In this document: piece after piece, positions 14,665 to 27,944 of the stretch | How the letters are laid out: each line of letters begins with the position of its first letter | How positions within the stretch are numbered: position 1 is the first letter of the stretch | From: Hydractinia symbiolongicarpus | Taxonomy: Eukaryota > Cnidaria > Hydrozoa > Anthoathecata > Hydractiniidae | Length of the DNA: 64,000 nt | Direction: 5' to 3' | Assembly (NCBI RefSeq): GCF_029227915.1 | Contig: NC_079876.1 | Coordinates: forward strand, 20,400,001-20,464,000 | Position numbers and translations under genes: made by a program | The notes under the pieces: model-generated | Databases searched by the model: none | Told to the model about the DNA's origin: nothing | The model's input: only the letters and a program-made list of their open reading frames with translations

Positions 14665-15754
14665 ACCATCGGTCTATTCCTTCCACTCTCATTGGACTAC
14701 GACGTTTCAAGTCGCTTTCCATTGCGCCGTGGTCTTACAACACTGTGAACTACGTGTAAAGGCTTCTGAAGACTGTTATGTGACCTTCTGACGCCTAATA
14801 AAGGGTTTACACGTAAATCACGTGTTTCCACGTGCCTGCGCAGGTTACCATCGGTCTATTCCTTCCACTCTCAATGGACTACGAGGTCTCAAGTTGCTCT
14901 ACAACGCGCCATGGTCTCACAACATAGTGAACTACGTGTAGAGGCCTCTAAAGACTGTTATATGGCCCTTTGTCAACTAACAAAGGCCCTACACGTAAAT
15001 CACGTGGTTCCACGTGCCTGCGCAGGTTAGCATCGGTCTATTCCTTCTACACTCATTGGACTGCGACGTCTCAAGTCCTTTTCCGGCGCGCCGTGGTCTT
15101 ACAGCACAGTAAACTACGTATAGAGACCTCTTAGGGCTGTTATATGACCTTCTACCACCTAATAAAAGCCTTACACGTAAATCACGTGCTTCCACGTACT
15201 TCCGCAGGTTAACATCTGTCTATTCCTCCTACACTTAAAGGACTACGACATCTCAAGTCCTTTTTCATCGTGCCAAGATCTTACAAGGCAGTGAACTCTC
15301 CGTGTAAAGGCCTCTAAAGATTGTTATAAGGCCTGTTGCCGCCTAATAAAGGCTTTACACGTAATTCACGTGCTTCGACGTGTCTGCGCAGGTAACCATC
15401 GGTCTATTCCTACCACTCTCAATGAAATACGACGTGTCAAGTCGTTTTCCGGCGCGCCATGGTCTCACAACACAGTGAACTGTAGAGGCCTCTAAGGCCT
15501 GGTATATGACCTTTTACCACTTAAAAAAAGCCTTACACGTAAAACATGTGGTTCCATGTGTTAGCCCAGGTAAACATCGGTCTATTCCTTCTACACTAAC
15601 TGGACTACGACGTTTCAAGTCGTTTTCCATCGCGCCATGGTCTTACAAGGCCTTAAAATACTTGTAAAGGCTTATAAAGACTGTTATATGGCCTTTTGCC
15701 GCCTAATAAAGACCTCACACCTAAAACATGTGGTTCCATGTGTTAGCCCAGGTA
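14665..15754 (+). repeat. 1,090-bp six-monomer tandem duplication, copy 1
   Basis: Collinear with the next 1,090 bp. It is six monomers long minus 2 bp (a 4-bp deletion in gtgaactgtagagg near 15,478 and a 2-bp insertion in gtgaactctccgtg). Both changes recur 1,090 bp later. Confidence 0.8.
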
Positions 15755-16844
15755 AACATCGGTCTATTCCTTCCACTCTCAATGGACTACGACGTTTCAA
15801 GTCGCTTTCCATTGCGCCGTGGTCTTACAACACTGTGAACTACGTGTAAAGGCTTCTGAAGACTGTTATGTGACCTTCTGACGCTTAATAAAGGGTTTAC
15901 ACGTAAATCACGTGTTTCCACGTGTCTGCGCAGGTTACCATCGGTCTATTCCTTCCACTCTCAATGGACTACGAGGTCTCAAGTTGCTCTACAACGCGCC
16001 ATGGTCTCACAACATAGTGAACTACGTGTAGAGGCCTCTAAAGACTGTTATATGGCCCTTTGTCAACTAACAAAGGCCCTACACGTAAATCACGTGGTTC
16101 CACGTGCCTGCGCAGGTTAGCATCGGTCTATTCCTTCTACACTCATTGGACTGCGACGTCTCAAGTCCTTTTCCGGCGCGCCGTGGTCTTACAGCACAGT
16201 AAACTACGTATAGAGACCTCTTAGGGCTGTTATATGACCTTCTACCACCTAATAAAAGCCTTACACGTAAATCACGTGCTTCCACGTACTTCCGCAGGTT
16301 AACATCTGTCTATTCCTCCTACACTTAAAGGACTACGACATCTCAAGTCCTTTTTCATCGTGCCAAGATCTTACAAGGCAGTGAACTCTCCGTGTAAAGG
16401 CCTCTAAAGATTGTTATAAGGCCTGTTGCCGCCTAATAAAGGCTTTACACGTAATTCACGTGCTTCGACGTGTCTGCGCAGGTAACCATCGGTCTATTCC
16501 TACCACTCTCAATGAAATACGACGTGTCAAGTCGTTTTCCGGCGCGCCATGGTCTCACAACACAGTGAACTGTAGAGGCCTCTAAGGCCTGGTATATGAC
16601 CTTTTACCACTTAAAAAAAGCCTTACACGTAAAACATGTGGTTCCATGTGTTAGCCCAGGTAAACATCGGTCTATTCCTTCTACACTAACTGGACTACGA
16701 CGTTTCAAGTCGTTTTCCATCGCGCCATGGTCTTACAAGGCCTTAAAATACTTGTAAAGGCTTATAAGGACTGTTATATGGCCTTTTGCCGCCTAATAAA
16801 GACCTCACACCTAAAACATGTGGTTCCATGTGTTAGCCCAGGTA
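15755..16844 (+). repeat. 1,090-bp six-monomer tandem duplication, copy 2
   Basis: Near-identical to the preceding copy, with scattered single-base differences such as gacgcttaat near 15,882 against gacgcctaat near 14,792. The shared 4-bp deletion lies near 16,568. Confidence 0.8.
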
Positions 16845-17544
16845 AACATCGGTCTATTCCTTCCACTCTCAATGGACTACGACGTTTCAAGTCGCTTTCC
16901 ATTGCGCCGTGGTCTTACAACACTGTGAACTACGTGTAAAGGCTTCTGAAGACTGTTATATGGCCTTCTGTCGCCTAATAAAGGGTTTACACGTAAATCA
17001 CGTGGTTCGACGTGTCTGCGCAGGTTACCATCGGTCTATTCCTTCCACTCTCAATGGACTACGAGGTCTCAAGTCGCTTTACAACGCGCCATGGTCTTAC
17101 AACATAGTGAACTACGTGTAGAGGCCTCTAAAGACTGTTATATGGCCCTTTGTCAACTAACAAAGGCCCTACACGTAAATCACGTGGTTCCACGTGCCTG
17201 CGCAGGTTAGCATCGGTCTATTCCTTCTACACTCATTGGACTGCGACGTCTCAAGTCCTTTTCCGGCGCGCCGTGGTCTTACAGCACAGTAAACTACGTA
17301 TAGAGACCTCTTAGGGCTGTTATATGACCTTCTACCACCTAATAAAAGCCTCACACCTAAAACACGTGGTTCGACGTGTCTGCGCAGTTACCATCGGTCT
17401 ATTCCTTCTGCACTAACTGGACTACGACGTTTCAAGTCGTTTTCCATCGCGCCATGGTCTTACAAGGCCTTAAAATACTTGTAAAGGCTTATAAGGACTG
17501 TTATATGGCCTTTTGCCGCCTAATAAAGACCTCACACCTAAAAC
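16845..17544 (+). repeat. Monomers joining the 1,090-bp and 3,292-bp units
   Basis: About four satellite monomers. From about 17,103 they match 12,375 onward at offset 4,728. No other content is seen. Confidence 0.8.
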
Positions 17545-20500
17545 ACGTGGTTCGACGTGTCTGCGCAGGTTACCATCGGTCTATTCCTTCCACTCTCAAT
17601 GGACTACGACGTCTTAAGTCGATTTCCAACGCGCCATGCTCTTACAACATAGTGAACTACGTGTAGAGGCATCTAAAGACTGTTATATGGCCCTTTGCCA
17701 ACTAACAAAGACCCTACACGTAAATCACGTGGTTCCACGTGCCTGCGTAGGTTAGCATCGGTCTATTCCTTCTACACTCACTGGACTACGACGTTTCAAG
17801 TCGTTTTCCATCGCGCCATGGTCTTACAACGCAGTGAAATACGTGTAAAGGCTTATAAGGACTGTTATATGGCCCTTTGCCGCCTAATAAAGGCCTTACA
17901 CCTAAAACACGTGGTTTGACGCGTCTTAGCAGGTTACCATCGGTCTATTCCTTCCAATCTCTATGGACTACGACGTTTCAAGTCGCTTTCCATTGCGCCA
18001 TTGTCTTACAACACTGTGAACTACGTGTAAAGGCTTCTGAAGACTGTTATGTAACCTTCTGACGCCTAATAAAGGGTTTACACGTAAATCACGTGTTTCC
18101 ACGTGCCTGAGTAGGTTAACATCGGTCTATTCCTTCTACACTCAATGGACTACAACGTCTGAAGTTATTTTCCATAGCGCCATGGTCTTACAACACAGTA
18201 AAATACGTGTAGAGGCCTCTAAAGATTGTTACATGGCCTGTTGCCGCCTAATAAAAGCCTCACACCTAAAACACGTGGTTCGACGTGTCTGCGCAGTTAC
18301 CATCGGTCTATTCCTTCTACACTAACTGGACTACGACGTTTCAAGTCGTTTTCCATCGCGCCATGGTCTTACAAGGCCTTAAAATACTTGTAAAGGCTTA
18401 TAAGGACTGTTATATGGCCTTTTGCCGCCTAATAAAGACCTCACACCTAAAACACGTGGTTCGACGTGTCTGCGCAGGTTACCAGCGGTCTATTCCTTCC
18501 ACTCTCAATGGACTACGACGTCTTAAGTCGATTTCCAACGCGCCATGGTCTCACAACATAGTGAACTACGTGTAGAGGCCTCTAAAGACTGTTATATGGC
18601 CCTTTGCCAACTAACAAAGACCCTACACGTAAATCACGTGGTTCCACGTGCCTGCGTAGGTTAGCATCGGTCTATTCCTTCTACACTCATTGGACTGCGA
18701 CGTCTCAAGTCCTTTTCCGGCGCGCCGTGGTCTTACAGCTCAGTAAACTACGTATAGAGACCTCTTAGGGCTGTTATATGACCTTCTACCACCTAATAAA
18801 AGCCTTACACGTAAATCACGTGCTTCCACGTACTTCCGCAGGTTAACATCTGTCTATTCCTCCTACACTTAATGGACTACGACATCTCAAGTCCTTTTTC
18901 ATCGTGCCAAGATCTTACAAGGCAGTGAACTCTCCGTGTAAAGGCCTCTAAAGATTGTTATAAGGCCTGTTGCCGCCTAATAAAGGCCACTTAAAAAAAG
19001 CCTTACACGTAAAACATGTGGTTCCATGTGTTAGCCCAGGTAAACATCGGTCTATTCCTTCCACTCTCAATGGACTACGACGTTTCAAGTCGCTTTCCAT
19101 TGCGCCGTGGTCTTACAACACTGTGAACTACGTGTAAAGGCTTCTGAAGACTGTTATGTGAACTTCTGTCGCCTAATAAAGGGTTTACACGTAAATCACG
19201 TGGTTCGACGTGTCTGCGCAGGTTACCATCGGTCTATTCCTTCCACTCTCAATGGACTACGAGGTCTCAGGTCGCTCTACAACGCGCCATGGTCTTACAA
19301 CATAGTGAACTACGTGTAGAGGCCTCTAAAGACTGTTATATGGCCCTTTGTCAACTAACAAAGGTCCTACACGTAAATCACGTGGTTCCACGAGCCTGCG
19401 CAGGTTACCATCGGTCTATTCCTTCCACTCTCATTGGACTACGACGTTTCAAGTCGCTTTCCATTGCGCCGTGGTCTTACAACACTGTGAACTACGTGTA
19501 AAGGCTTCTGAAGACTGTTATGTGACCTTCTGACGCCTAATAAAGGGTTTACACGTAAATCACGTGTTTCCACGTGCCTGAGTAGGTTAACATCGGTCTA
19601 TTCCTTCTACACTCAATGGACTACAACGTCTGAAGTTATTTTCCATAGCGCCATGGTCTTTCAACACAGTAAAATACGTGTAGAGGCCTCTAAAGATTGT
19701 TACATGGCCTGTTGCCGCCTAATAAAAGCCTCACACCTAAAACACGTGGTTCGACGTGTCTGCGCAGTTACCATCGGTCTATTCCTTCTACACTAACTGG
19801 ACTACGACGTTTCAAGTCGTTTTCCATCGCGCCATGGTCTTACAAGGCCTTAAAATACTTGTAAAGGCTTATAAGGACTGTTATATGGCCTTTTGCCGCC
19901 TAATAAAGACCTCACACCTAAAACACGTGGTTCGACGTGTCTGCGCAGGTTACCATCGGTCTATTCCTTCCACTCTCAATGGACTACGAGGTCTCAAGTT
20001 GCTTTACAACGCGCCATGGTCTCACAACATAGTGAACTACGTGTAGAGGCCTCTAAAGACTGTTATATGGCCCTTTGTCAACTAACAAAGGCCCTACACG
20101 TAAATCACGTGGTTCCACGTGCCTGCGCAGGTTAGCATCGGTCTATTCCTTCTACACTCATTGGACTGCGACGTCTCAAGTCCTTTTCCGGCGCGCCGTG
20201 GTCTTACAGCACAGTAAACTACGTATAGAGACCTCTTAGGGCTGTTATATGACCTTCTACCACCTAATAAAAGCCTTACACGTAAATCACGTGCTTCCAC
20301 GTACTTCCGCAGGTTAACATCTGTCTATTCCTCCTACACTTAATGGACTACGACATCTCAAGTCCTTTTTCATCGTGCCAAGATCTTACAAGGCAGTGAA
20401 CTCTCCGTGTAAAGGCCTCTAAAGATTGTTATAAGGCCTGTTGCCGCCTAATAAAGGCTTTACACGTAATTCACGTGCTTCGACGTGTCTGCGCAGGTAA

Positions 20501-20836
20501 CCATCGGTCTATTCCTACCACTCTCAATGAAATACGACGTGTCAAGTCGTTTTCCGGCGCGCCATGGTCTCACAACACAGTGAACTACCTGTAGAGGCCT
20601 CTAAGGCCTGGTATATGACCTTTTACCACTTAAAAAAAGCCTTACACGTAAAACATGTGGTTCCATGTGTTAGCCCAGGTAAACATCGGTCTATTCCTTC
20701 CACTCTCAATGGACTACGACGTTTCAAGTCGCTTTCCATTGCGCCGTGGTCTTACAACACTGTGAACTACGTGTAAAGGCTTCTGAAGACTGTTATGTGA
20801 CCTTCTGTCGCCTAATAAAGGGTTTACACGTAAATC
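17545..20836 (+). repeat. 3,292-bp higher-order unit, copy 1
   Basis: This 18-monomer unit is followed immediately by a second copy. Corresponding points are 3,292 bp apart throughout (17,695 and 20,987; 18,285 and 21,577; 19,289 and 22,581; 20,094 and 23,386). It carries a fused 198-bp monomer near 18,985 and several one-base-deleted monomers (gcgcagttacc). Boundaries are where collinearity at this offset fades, uncertain by a few tens of bases. Confidence 0.85.
18985..18988 (+). other. Fusion junction: 198-bp chimeric monomer
   Basis: The sequence jumps from taataaaggc into cacttaaaaaaagcc, which in the complete arrangement near 20,457-20,625 are separated by about 168 bp. Two monomers are thereby fused into one of about 198 bp. 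The same junction lies near 22,277 in the second 3,292-bp copy. Confidence 0.8.
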
Positions 20837-23800
20837 ACGTGGTTCGACGTGTCTGCGCAGGTTACCATCGGTCTATTCCTTCCACTCTCAATGGACTACG
20901 ACGTCTTAAGTCGATTTCCAACGCGCCATGCTCTTACAACATAGTGAACTACGTGTAGAGGCATCTAAAGACTGTTATATGGCCCTTTGCCAACTAACAA
21001 AGACCCTACACGTAAATCACGTGGTTCCACGTGCCTGCGTAGGTTAGCATCGGTCTATTCCTTCTACACTCACTGGACTACGACGTTTCAAGTCGTTTTC
21101 CATCGCGCCATGGTCTTACAACGCAGTGAAATACGTGTAAAGGCTTATAAGGACTGTTATATGGCCCTTTGCCGCCTAATAAAGGCCTTACACCTAAAAC
21201 ACGTGGTTTGACGCGTCTTAGCAGGTTACCATCGGTCTATTCCTTCCAATCTCTATGGACTACGACGTTTCAAGTCGCTTTCCATTGCGCCATTGTCTTA
21301 CAACACTGTGAACTACGTGTAAAGGCTTCTGAAGACTGTTATGTAACCTTCTGACGCCTAATAAAGGGTTTACACGTAAATCACGTGTTTCCACGTGCCT
21401 GAGTAGGTTAACATCGGTCTATTCCTTCTACACTCAATGGACTACAACGTCGGAAGTTATTTTCCATAGCGCCATGGTCTTACAACACAGTAAAATACGT
21501 GTAGAGGCCTCTAAAGATTGTTACATGGCCTGTTGCCGCCTAATAAAAGCCTCACACCTAAAACACGTGGTTCGACGTGTCTGCGCAGTTACCATCGGTC
21601 TATTCCTTCTACACTAACTGGACTACGACGTTTCAAGTCGTTTTCCATCGCGCCATGGTCTTACAAGGCCTTAAAATACTTGTAAAGGCTTATAAGGACT
21701 GTTATATGGCCTTTTGCCGCCTAATAAAGACCTCACACCTAAAACACGTGGTTCGACGTGTCTGCGCAGGTTACCAGCGGTCTATTCCTTCCACTCTCAA
21801 TGGACTACGACGTCTTAAGTCGATTTCCAACGCGCCATGGTCTCACAACATAGTGAACTACGTGTAGAGGCCTCTAAAGACTGTTATATGGCCCTTTGCC
21901 AACTAACAAAGACCCTACACGTAAATCACGTGGTTCCACGTGCCTGCGTAGGTTAGCATCGGTCTATTCCTTCTACACTCATTGGACTGCGACGTCTCAA
22001 GTCCTTTTCCGGCGCGCCGTGGTCTTACAGCACAGTAAACTACGTATAGAGACCTCTTAGGGCTGTTATATGACCTTCTACCACCTAATAAAAGCCTTAC
22101 ACGTAAATCACGTGCTTCCACGTACTTCCGCAGGTTAACATCTGTCTATTCCTCCTACACTTAATGGACTACGACATCTCAAGTCCTTTTTCATCGTGCC
22201 AAGATCTTACAAGGCAGTGAACTCTCCGTGTAAAGGCCTCTAAAGATTGTTATAAGGCCTGTTGCCGCCTAATAAAGGCCACTTAAAAAAAGCCTTACAC
22301 GTAAAACATGTGGTTCCATGTGTTAGCCCAGGTAAACATCGGTCTATTCCTTCCACTCTCAATGGACTACGACGTTTCAAGTCGCTTTCCATTGCGCCGT
22401 GGTCTTACAACACTGTGAACTACGTGTAAAGGCTTCTGAAGACTGTTATGTGAACTTCTGTCGCCTAATAAAGGGTTTACACGTAAATCACGTGGTTCGA
22501 CGTGTCTGCGCAGGTTACCATCGGTCTATTCCTTCCACTCTCAATGGACTACGAGGTCTCAGGTCGCTCTACAACGCGCCATGGTCTTACAACATAGTGA
22601 ACTACGTGTAGAGGCCTCTAAAGACTGTTATATGGCCCTTTGTCAACTAACAAAGGTCCTACACGTAAATCACGTGGTTCCACGAGCCTGCGCAGGTTAC
22701 CATCGGTCTATTCCTTCCACTCTCATTGGACTACGACGTTTCAAGTCGCTTTCCATTGCGCCGTGGTCTTACAACACTGTGAACTACGTGTAAAGGCTTC
22801 TGAAGACTGTTATGTGACCTTCTGACGCCTAATAAAGGGTTTACACGTAAATCACGTGTTTCCACGTGCCTGAGTAGGTTAACATCGGTCTATTCCTTCT
22901 ACACTCAATGGACTACAACGTCTGAAGTTATTTTCCATAGCGCCATGGTCTTTCAACACAGTAAAATACGTGTAGAGGCCTCTAAAGATTGTTACATGGC
23001 CTGTTGCCGCCTAATAAAAGCCTCACACCTAAAACACGTGGTTCGACGTGTCTGCGCAGTTACCATCGGTCTATTCCTTCTACACTAACTGGACTACGAC
23101 GTTTCAAGTCGTTTTCCATCGCGCCATGGTCTTACAAGGCCTTAAAATACTTGTAAAGGCTTATAAGGACTGTTATATGGCCTTTTGCCGCCTAATAAAG
23201 ACCTCACACCTAAAACACGTGGTTCGACGTGTCTGCGCAGGTTACCATCGGTCTATTCCTTCCACTCTCAATGGACTACGAGGTCTCAAGTTGCTTTACA
23301 ACGCGCCATGGTCTCACAACATAGTGAACTACGTGTAGAGGCCTCTAAAGACTGTTATATGGCCCTTTGTCAACTAACAAAGGCCCTACACGTAAATCAC
23401 GTGGTTCCACGTGCCTGCGCAGGTTAGCATCGGTCTATTCCTTCTACACTCATTGGACTGCGACGTCTCAAGTCCTTTTCCGGCGCGCCGTGGTCTTACA
23501 GCACAGTAAACTACGTATAGAGACCTCTTAGGGCTGTTATATGACCTTCTACCACCTAATAAAAGCCTTACACGTAAATCACGTGCTTCCACGTACTTCC
23601 GCAGGTTAACATCTGTCTATTCCTCCTACACTTAATGGACTACGACATCTCAAGTCCTTTTTCATCGTGCCAAGATCTTACAAGGCAGTGAACTCTCCGT
23701 GTAAAGGCCTCTAAAGATTGTTATAAGGCCTGTTGCCGCCTAATAAAGGCTTTACACGTAATTCACGTGCTTCGACGTGTCTGCGCAGGTAACCATCGGT

Positions 23801-24128
23801 CTATTCCTACCACTCTCAATGAAATACGACGTGTCAAGTCGTTTTCCGGCGCGCCATGGTCTCACAACACAGTGAACTACCTGTAGAGGCCTCTAAGGCC
23901 TGGTATATGACCTTTTACCACTTAAAAAAAGCCTTACACGTAAAACATGTGGTTCCATGTGTTAGCCCAGGTAAACATCGGTCTATTCCTTCCACTCTCA
24001 ATGGACTACGACGTTTCAAGTCGCTTTCCATTGCGCCGTGGTCTTACAACACTGTGAACTACGTGTAAAGGCTTCTGAAGACTGTTATGTGACCTTCTGT
24101 CGCCTAATAAAGGGTTTACACGTAAATC
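20837..24128 (+). repeat. 3,292-bp higher-order unit, copy 2
   Basis: Collinear with copy 1 and nearly identical by eye. Differences noticed include caacgtcggaag near 21,451 against caacgtctgaag near 18,158, and ttacagcacag near 22,026 against ttacagctcag near 18,734. It has the same fused monomer near 22,277. Confidence 0.85.
22277..22280 (+). other. Fusion junction: 198-bp chimeric monomer, second copy
   Basis: Identical to the junction near 18,985 and exactly 3,292 bp from it, so the deletion predates the duplication of the 3,292-bp unit. Confidence 0.8.
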
Positions 24129-25275
24129 ACGTGGTTCGACGTGTCTGCGCAGGTTACCATCGGTCTATTCCTTCCAATCTCAATGGACTACGAGGTCTCA
24201 AGTCGCTTTACAACGCCCACGGTCTTACAACATAGTGAACTACGTGTAGAGGCCTCTAAAGACTGTTATATGGCCCTTTGTCAACTAACAAAGGTCCTAC
24301 ACGTAAATCACGTGGTTCCACGAGCCTGCGCAGGTTACCATCGGTCTATTCCTTCTACACTCAATGGACTACGACGTTTGAAGTTATTTTCCATAGCGCC
24401 GTGGTCTTACAACACAGTAAAATACGTGTAGAGGCCTCTAAAGATTGTTACATGGCCTGTTGTCGCCTAATAAAGGCTTTACACGTAATTCACGTGGTTC
24501 GACGTGTCTGCGCAGGTTACCATCGGTCTATTCCTACCACTTTCAATGGACTACGACGTTTCAAGTCATTTTCCATCGCGGCATGGTCTTACAACGCAGT
24601 GAAATACGTGTAAAGGCTTATAAGGACTGTTATATGGCCTTTTGCCGCCTAATAAAGGCCTTACACCTAAAACACGTGGTTTGACGTGTCTGCGCAGGTT
24701 ACCATCGGTCTATTCCTACCACTTTCAATGGACTACGACGTCTTAAGTCGATTTCCAACGCGCCATGGTCTTACAACGCAGTGAAATACGTGTAAAGGCT
24801 TATAAGGACTGTTATATGGCCTCTTGCCGCCTAATAAAGGCCTTACACCTAAAACACGTGGTTCGACGTGTCTGCGCAGGTTACCATCGGTCTATTCCTT
24901 CTACACTCATTGGACTACGACGTTTCAAGTCGTTTTCCATCGCGCCATGGTCTTACAACACTGTGAACTACGTGTAAAGGCTTCTGTACACTGTTATATG
25001 ACCTTCTGACGCATAATAAAGGCTTTACACGTAAATCACGTGTTTACACGTGCCTGAGCAGGTTAACTTCGGTCTATTCCTTCTACACTCAATGGACTAC
25101 GACGTCTCAAGTCCTTTTCCATCGTCCCATGATCTTACAACGCAGTGAACTACGTATAGAGGCCTCTAAGGGCTGCTATATGACCTTTTACCACCTAATA
25201 AAAGCCTTACACGCAAATCACGTGGTTCCACGTTCTTCCACAGGTTAACATCGGTCTATTCCTCCTACACTCAAT
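23920..25275 (+). repeat. 1.36-kb block duplicated at 31,735-33,090
   Basis: Collinear at offset 7,815. Both copies contain cacgtgtttacacgtgcctgag, the gacgcataataaagg variant and cgttcttccacagg. Collinearity stops near 25,275 and 33,090, where the first continues as caatggactacaacg and the second as caaaggactacgacg. Confidence 0.8.
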
Positions 25276-26553
25276 GGACTACAACGTCTGAAGTTATTTT
25301 CCATAGCGCCATGGTCTTACAACACAGTAAAATACGTGTAGAGGCCTCTAAAGATTGTTACATGGCCTGTTGCCGCCTAATAAAAGCCTCACACCTAAAA
25401 CACGTGGTTCGACGTGTCTGCGCAGGTTACCATCGGTCTATTCCTTCTACACTAACTGGACTACGACGTTTCAAGTCGTTTTCCATCGCGCCATGGTCTT
25501 ACAAGGCCTTGAAATACTTGTAAAGGCCTCTAAGGACTGTTATATGACCTTTTGCCGCCTAATAAAGACCTCACACCTAAAACACGCGGTTCGACGTGTC
25601 TGCGCAGGTTACCATCGGTCTATTCCTTCCACTCTCAATGGACTACGAGGTCTCAAGTTGCTTTACAACGCGCCATGGTCTCACAACATAGTGAACTACG
25701 TGTAGAGGCCTCTAAAGACTGTTATATGGCCCTTTGTCAACTAACAAAGGCCCTACACGTAAATCACGTGGTTCCACGTGCCTGCGCAGGTTAACATCTG
25801 TCTATTCCTCCTACACTTAATGGACTACGACATCTCAAGTCCTTTTTCATCGTGCCAAGATCTTACAAGGCAGTGAACTCTCCGTGTAAAGGCCTCTAAA
25901 GATTGTTATAAGGCCTGTTGCCGCCTAATAAAGGCTTTACACGTAATTCACGTGCTTCGACGTGTCTGCGCAGGTAACCATCGGTCTATTCCTACCACTC
26001 TCAATGAAATACGACGTGTCAAGTCGTTTTCCGGCGCGCCATGGTCTCACAACACAGTGAACTACCTGTAGAGGCCTCTAAGGCCTGGTATATGACCTTT
26101 TACCACTTAAAAAAAGCCTTACACGTAAAACATGTGGTTCCATGTGTTAGCCCAGGTAAACATCGGTCTATTCCTTCCACTCTCAATGGACTACGACATT
26201 TCAAGTCGCTTTCCATTGCGCCGTGGTCTTACAACACTGTGAACTACGTGTAAAGGCTTCTGAAGACTGTTATGTGACCTTCTGTCGCCTAATAAAGGGT
26301 TTACACGTAAATCACGTGGTTCGACGTGTCTGCGCAGGTTACCATCGGTCTATTCCTTCCACTCTCAATGGACTACGAGGTCTCAAGTCGCTTTACAACG
26401 CGCCATGGTCTTACAACATAGTGAACTACGTGTAGAGGCCTCTAAAGACTGTTATATGGCCCTTTGTCAACTAACAAAGGTCCTACACGTAAATCACGTG
26501 GTTCCACGTGCCTGCGCAGGTTAGCATCGGTCTATTCCTTCTACACTCACTGG

Positions 26554-26565
26554 ACTATTATAAAG
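26554..26565 (+). other. Truncated monomer junction, site 1 of 4
   Basis: ggacta is followed by ttataaagactg, omitting the ccatggtcttac part of the monomer. The spacing of flanking equivalents (26,405 to 26,705 is 300 bp, not 364) gives a net loss of 64 bp. The same junction occurs near 28,857, 29,337 and 34,003. Confidence 0.85.
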
Positions 26566-27034
26566 ACTGTTATATGGCCCTTTGCCACCTAACAAAGGTC
26601 CTACACGTAAATCACGTGGTTCAACGAGCCTGCGCAGGTTAGCATCGGTCTATTCCTTCCACTCTCAATGGACTACGACGTTTCAAGTCGCTTTCCATTG
26701 CACCGTGGTCTTACACCATTGTGAACTACGTGTAAAGGCTTCTGAAGACTGTTATGTGACCTTCTGACGCCTAATAAAAAGTTTACACGTAAATCACGTG
26801 TTTCCACGTGCCTGAGCAGGTTAACATCGGTCTATTCCTTCTACACTCAATGAACTACGACGTCTGAAGTTATTTTCCATAGCGCCGTGGTCTTACAACA
26901 CAGTAAAATACGTGTAGAGGCCTCTAAAGATTGTTACATGGCCTGTTGTCGCCTAATAAAGGCTTTACACGTAATTCACGTGGTTCGACGTGTCTGCGCA
27001 GGTTACCATCGGTCTATTCCTACCACTTTCAATG

Positions 27035-27944
27035 GACTACGACGTCTCAAGTCGGTTTCCAACGCGCCATGGTCTTACAACATAGTGAACTACGTGTAAA
27101 GGCTTATAAGGACTGTTATATGGCCTCTTGCCGCCAAATAAAGGCCTTACACCTAAAACACGTGGTTCCACGTGCCTGCGCAGGTTACCATCGGTCTATT
27201 CCTTCTACACTCATTGGACTACGACGTTTCAAGTCGTTTTCCATCGCGCCATGGTCTTACAACACTGTGAACTACGTGTAAAGGCTTCTGTACACTGTTA
27301 TATGACCTTCTGACGCATAATAAAGGATTTACACGTAAATCACGTGTTTACACGTGCCTGAGCAGGTTAACTTCGATCTATTCCTTCTACACTCAATGGA
27401 CAACGACGTCTCAAGTCCTTTTCCATCGTCCCATGATCTTACAACGCAGTGAACTACGTATAGAGGCCTCTAAGGGCTGCTATATGACCTTTTACCACCT
27501 AATAAAAGCCTTACACGTAAATCACGTGGTTCCACGTACTTCCACAGGTTAACATCGGTCTATTCCTCCTACACTCAAAGGACTACGACGTTTCAAGTCG
27601 TTTTCCATCGCGCCATGGTCTTACAACGCAGTGAAATACGTGTAAAGGCTTCTGAAGACTGTTATGTGACCTTCTGACGCCTAATGAAGGGTTTACACGT
27701 AAATCACGTGGTTCCACGTGCCTGCGCAGGTTAGCATCGGTCTATTCCTTCTACACTCATTGGACTACGACGTCTCAAGTCCTTTTCCGGCGCGCCGTGG
27801 TCTTACAGCACAGTAAACTACGAAAAGAGACCTCTTAGAGCTGTTATATGACCTTCTACCACCTAATAAAAGCCTTACACGTAAATCACGTGCTTCCACG
27901 TACTTTCGCAGGTTAACATCTGTCTATTCCTTCTACACTCAATG
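27035..27944 (+). repeat. 910-bp five-monomer tandem duplication, copy 1
   Basis: Corresponding points are 910 bp apart (27,128 and 28,038). Both copies have gccgccaaataaagg, cttctgtacactg and tactttcgcagg. The two copies differ by a small deletion near 28,366 (gaactagtatagagg against gaactacgtatagagg). Confidence 0.8.

Noticed and set aside
14989-15195. Recurring 61-68 codon open frames on the minus strand (also near 16,079, 20,094, 21,915 and 23,386)
   Set aside because: Each is the reverse complement of the monomer class with ccggcgcgccg. They are open by chance and copied with the repeat.
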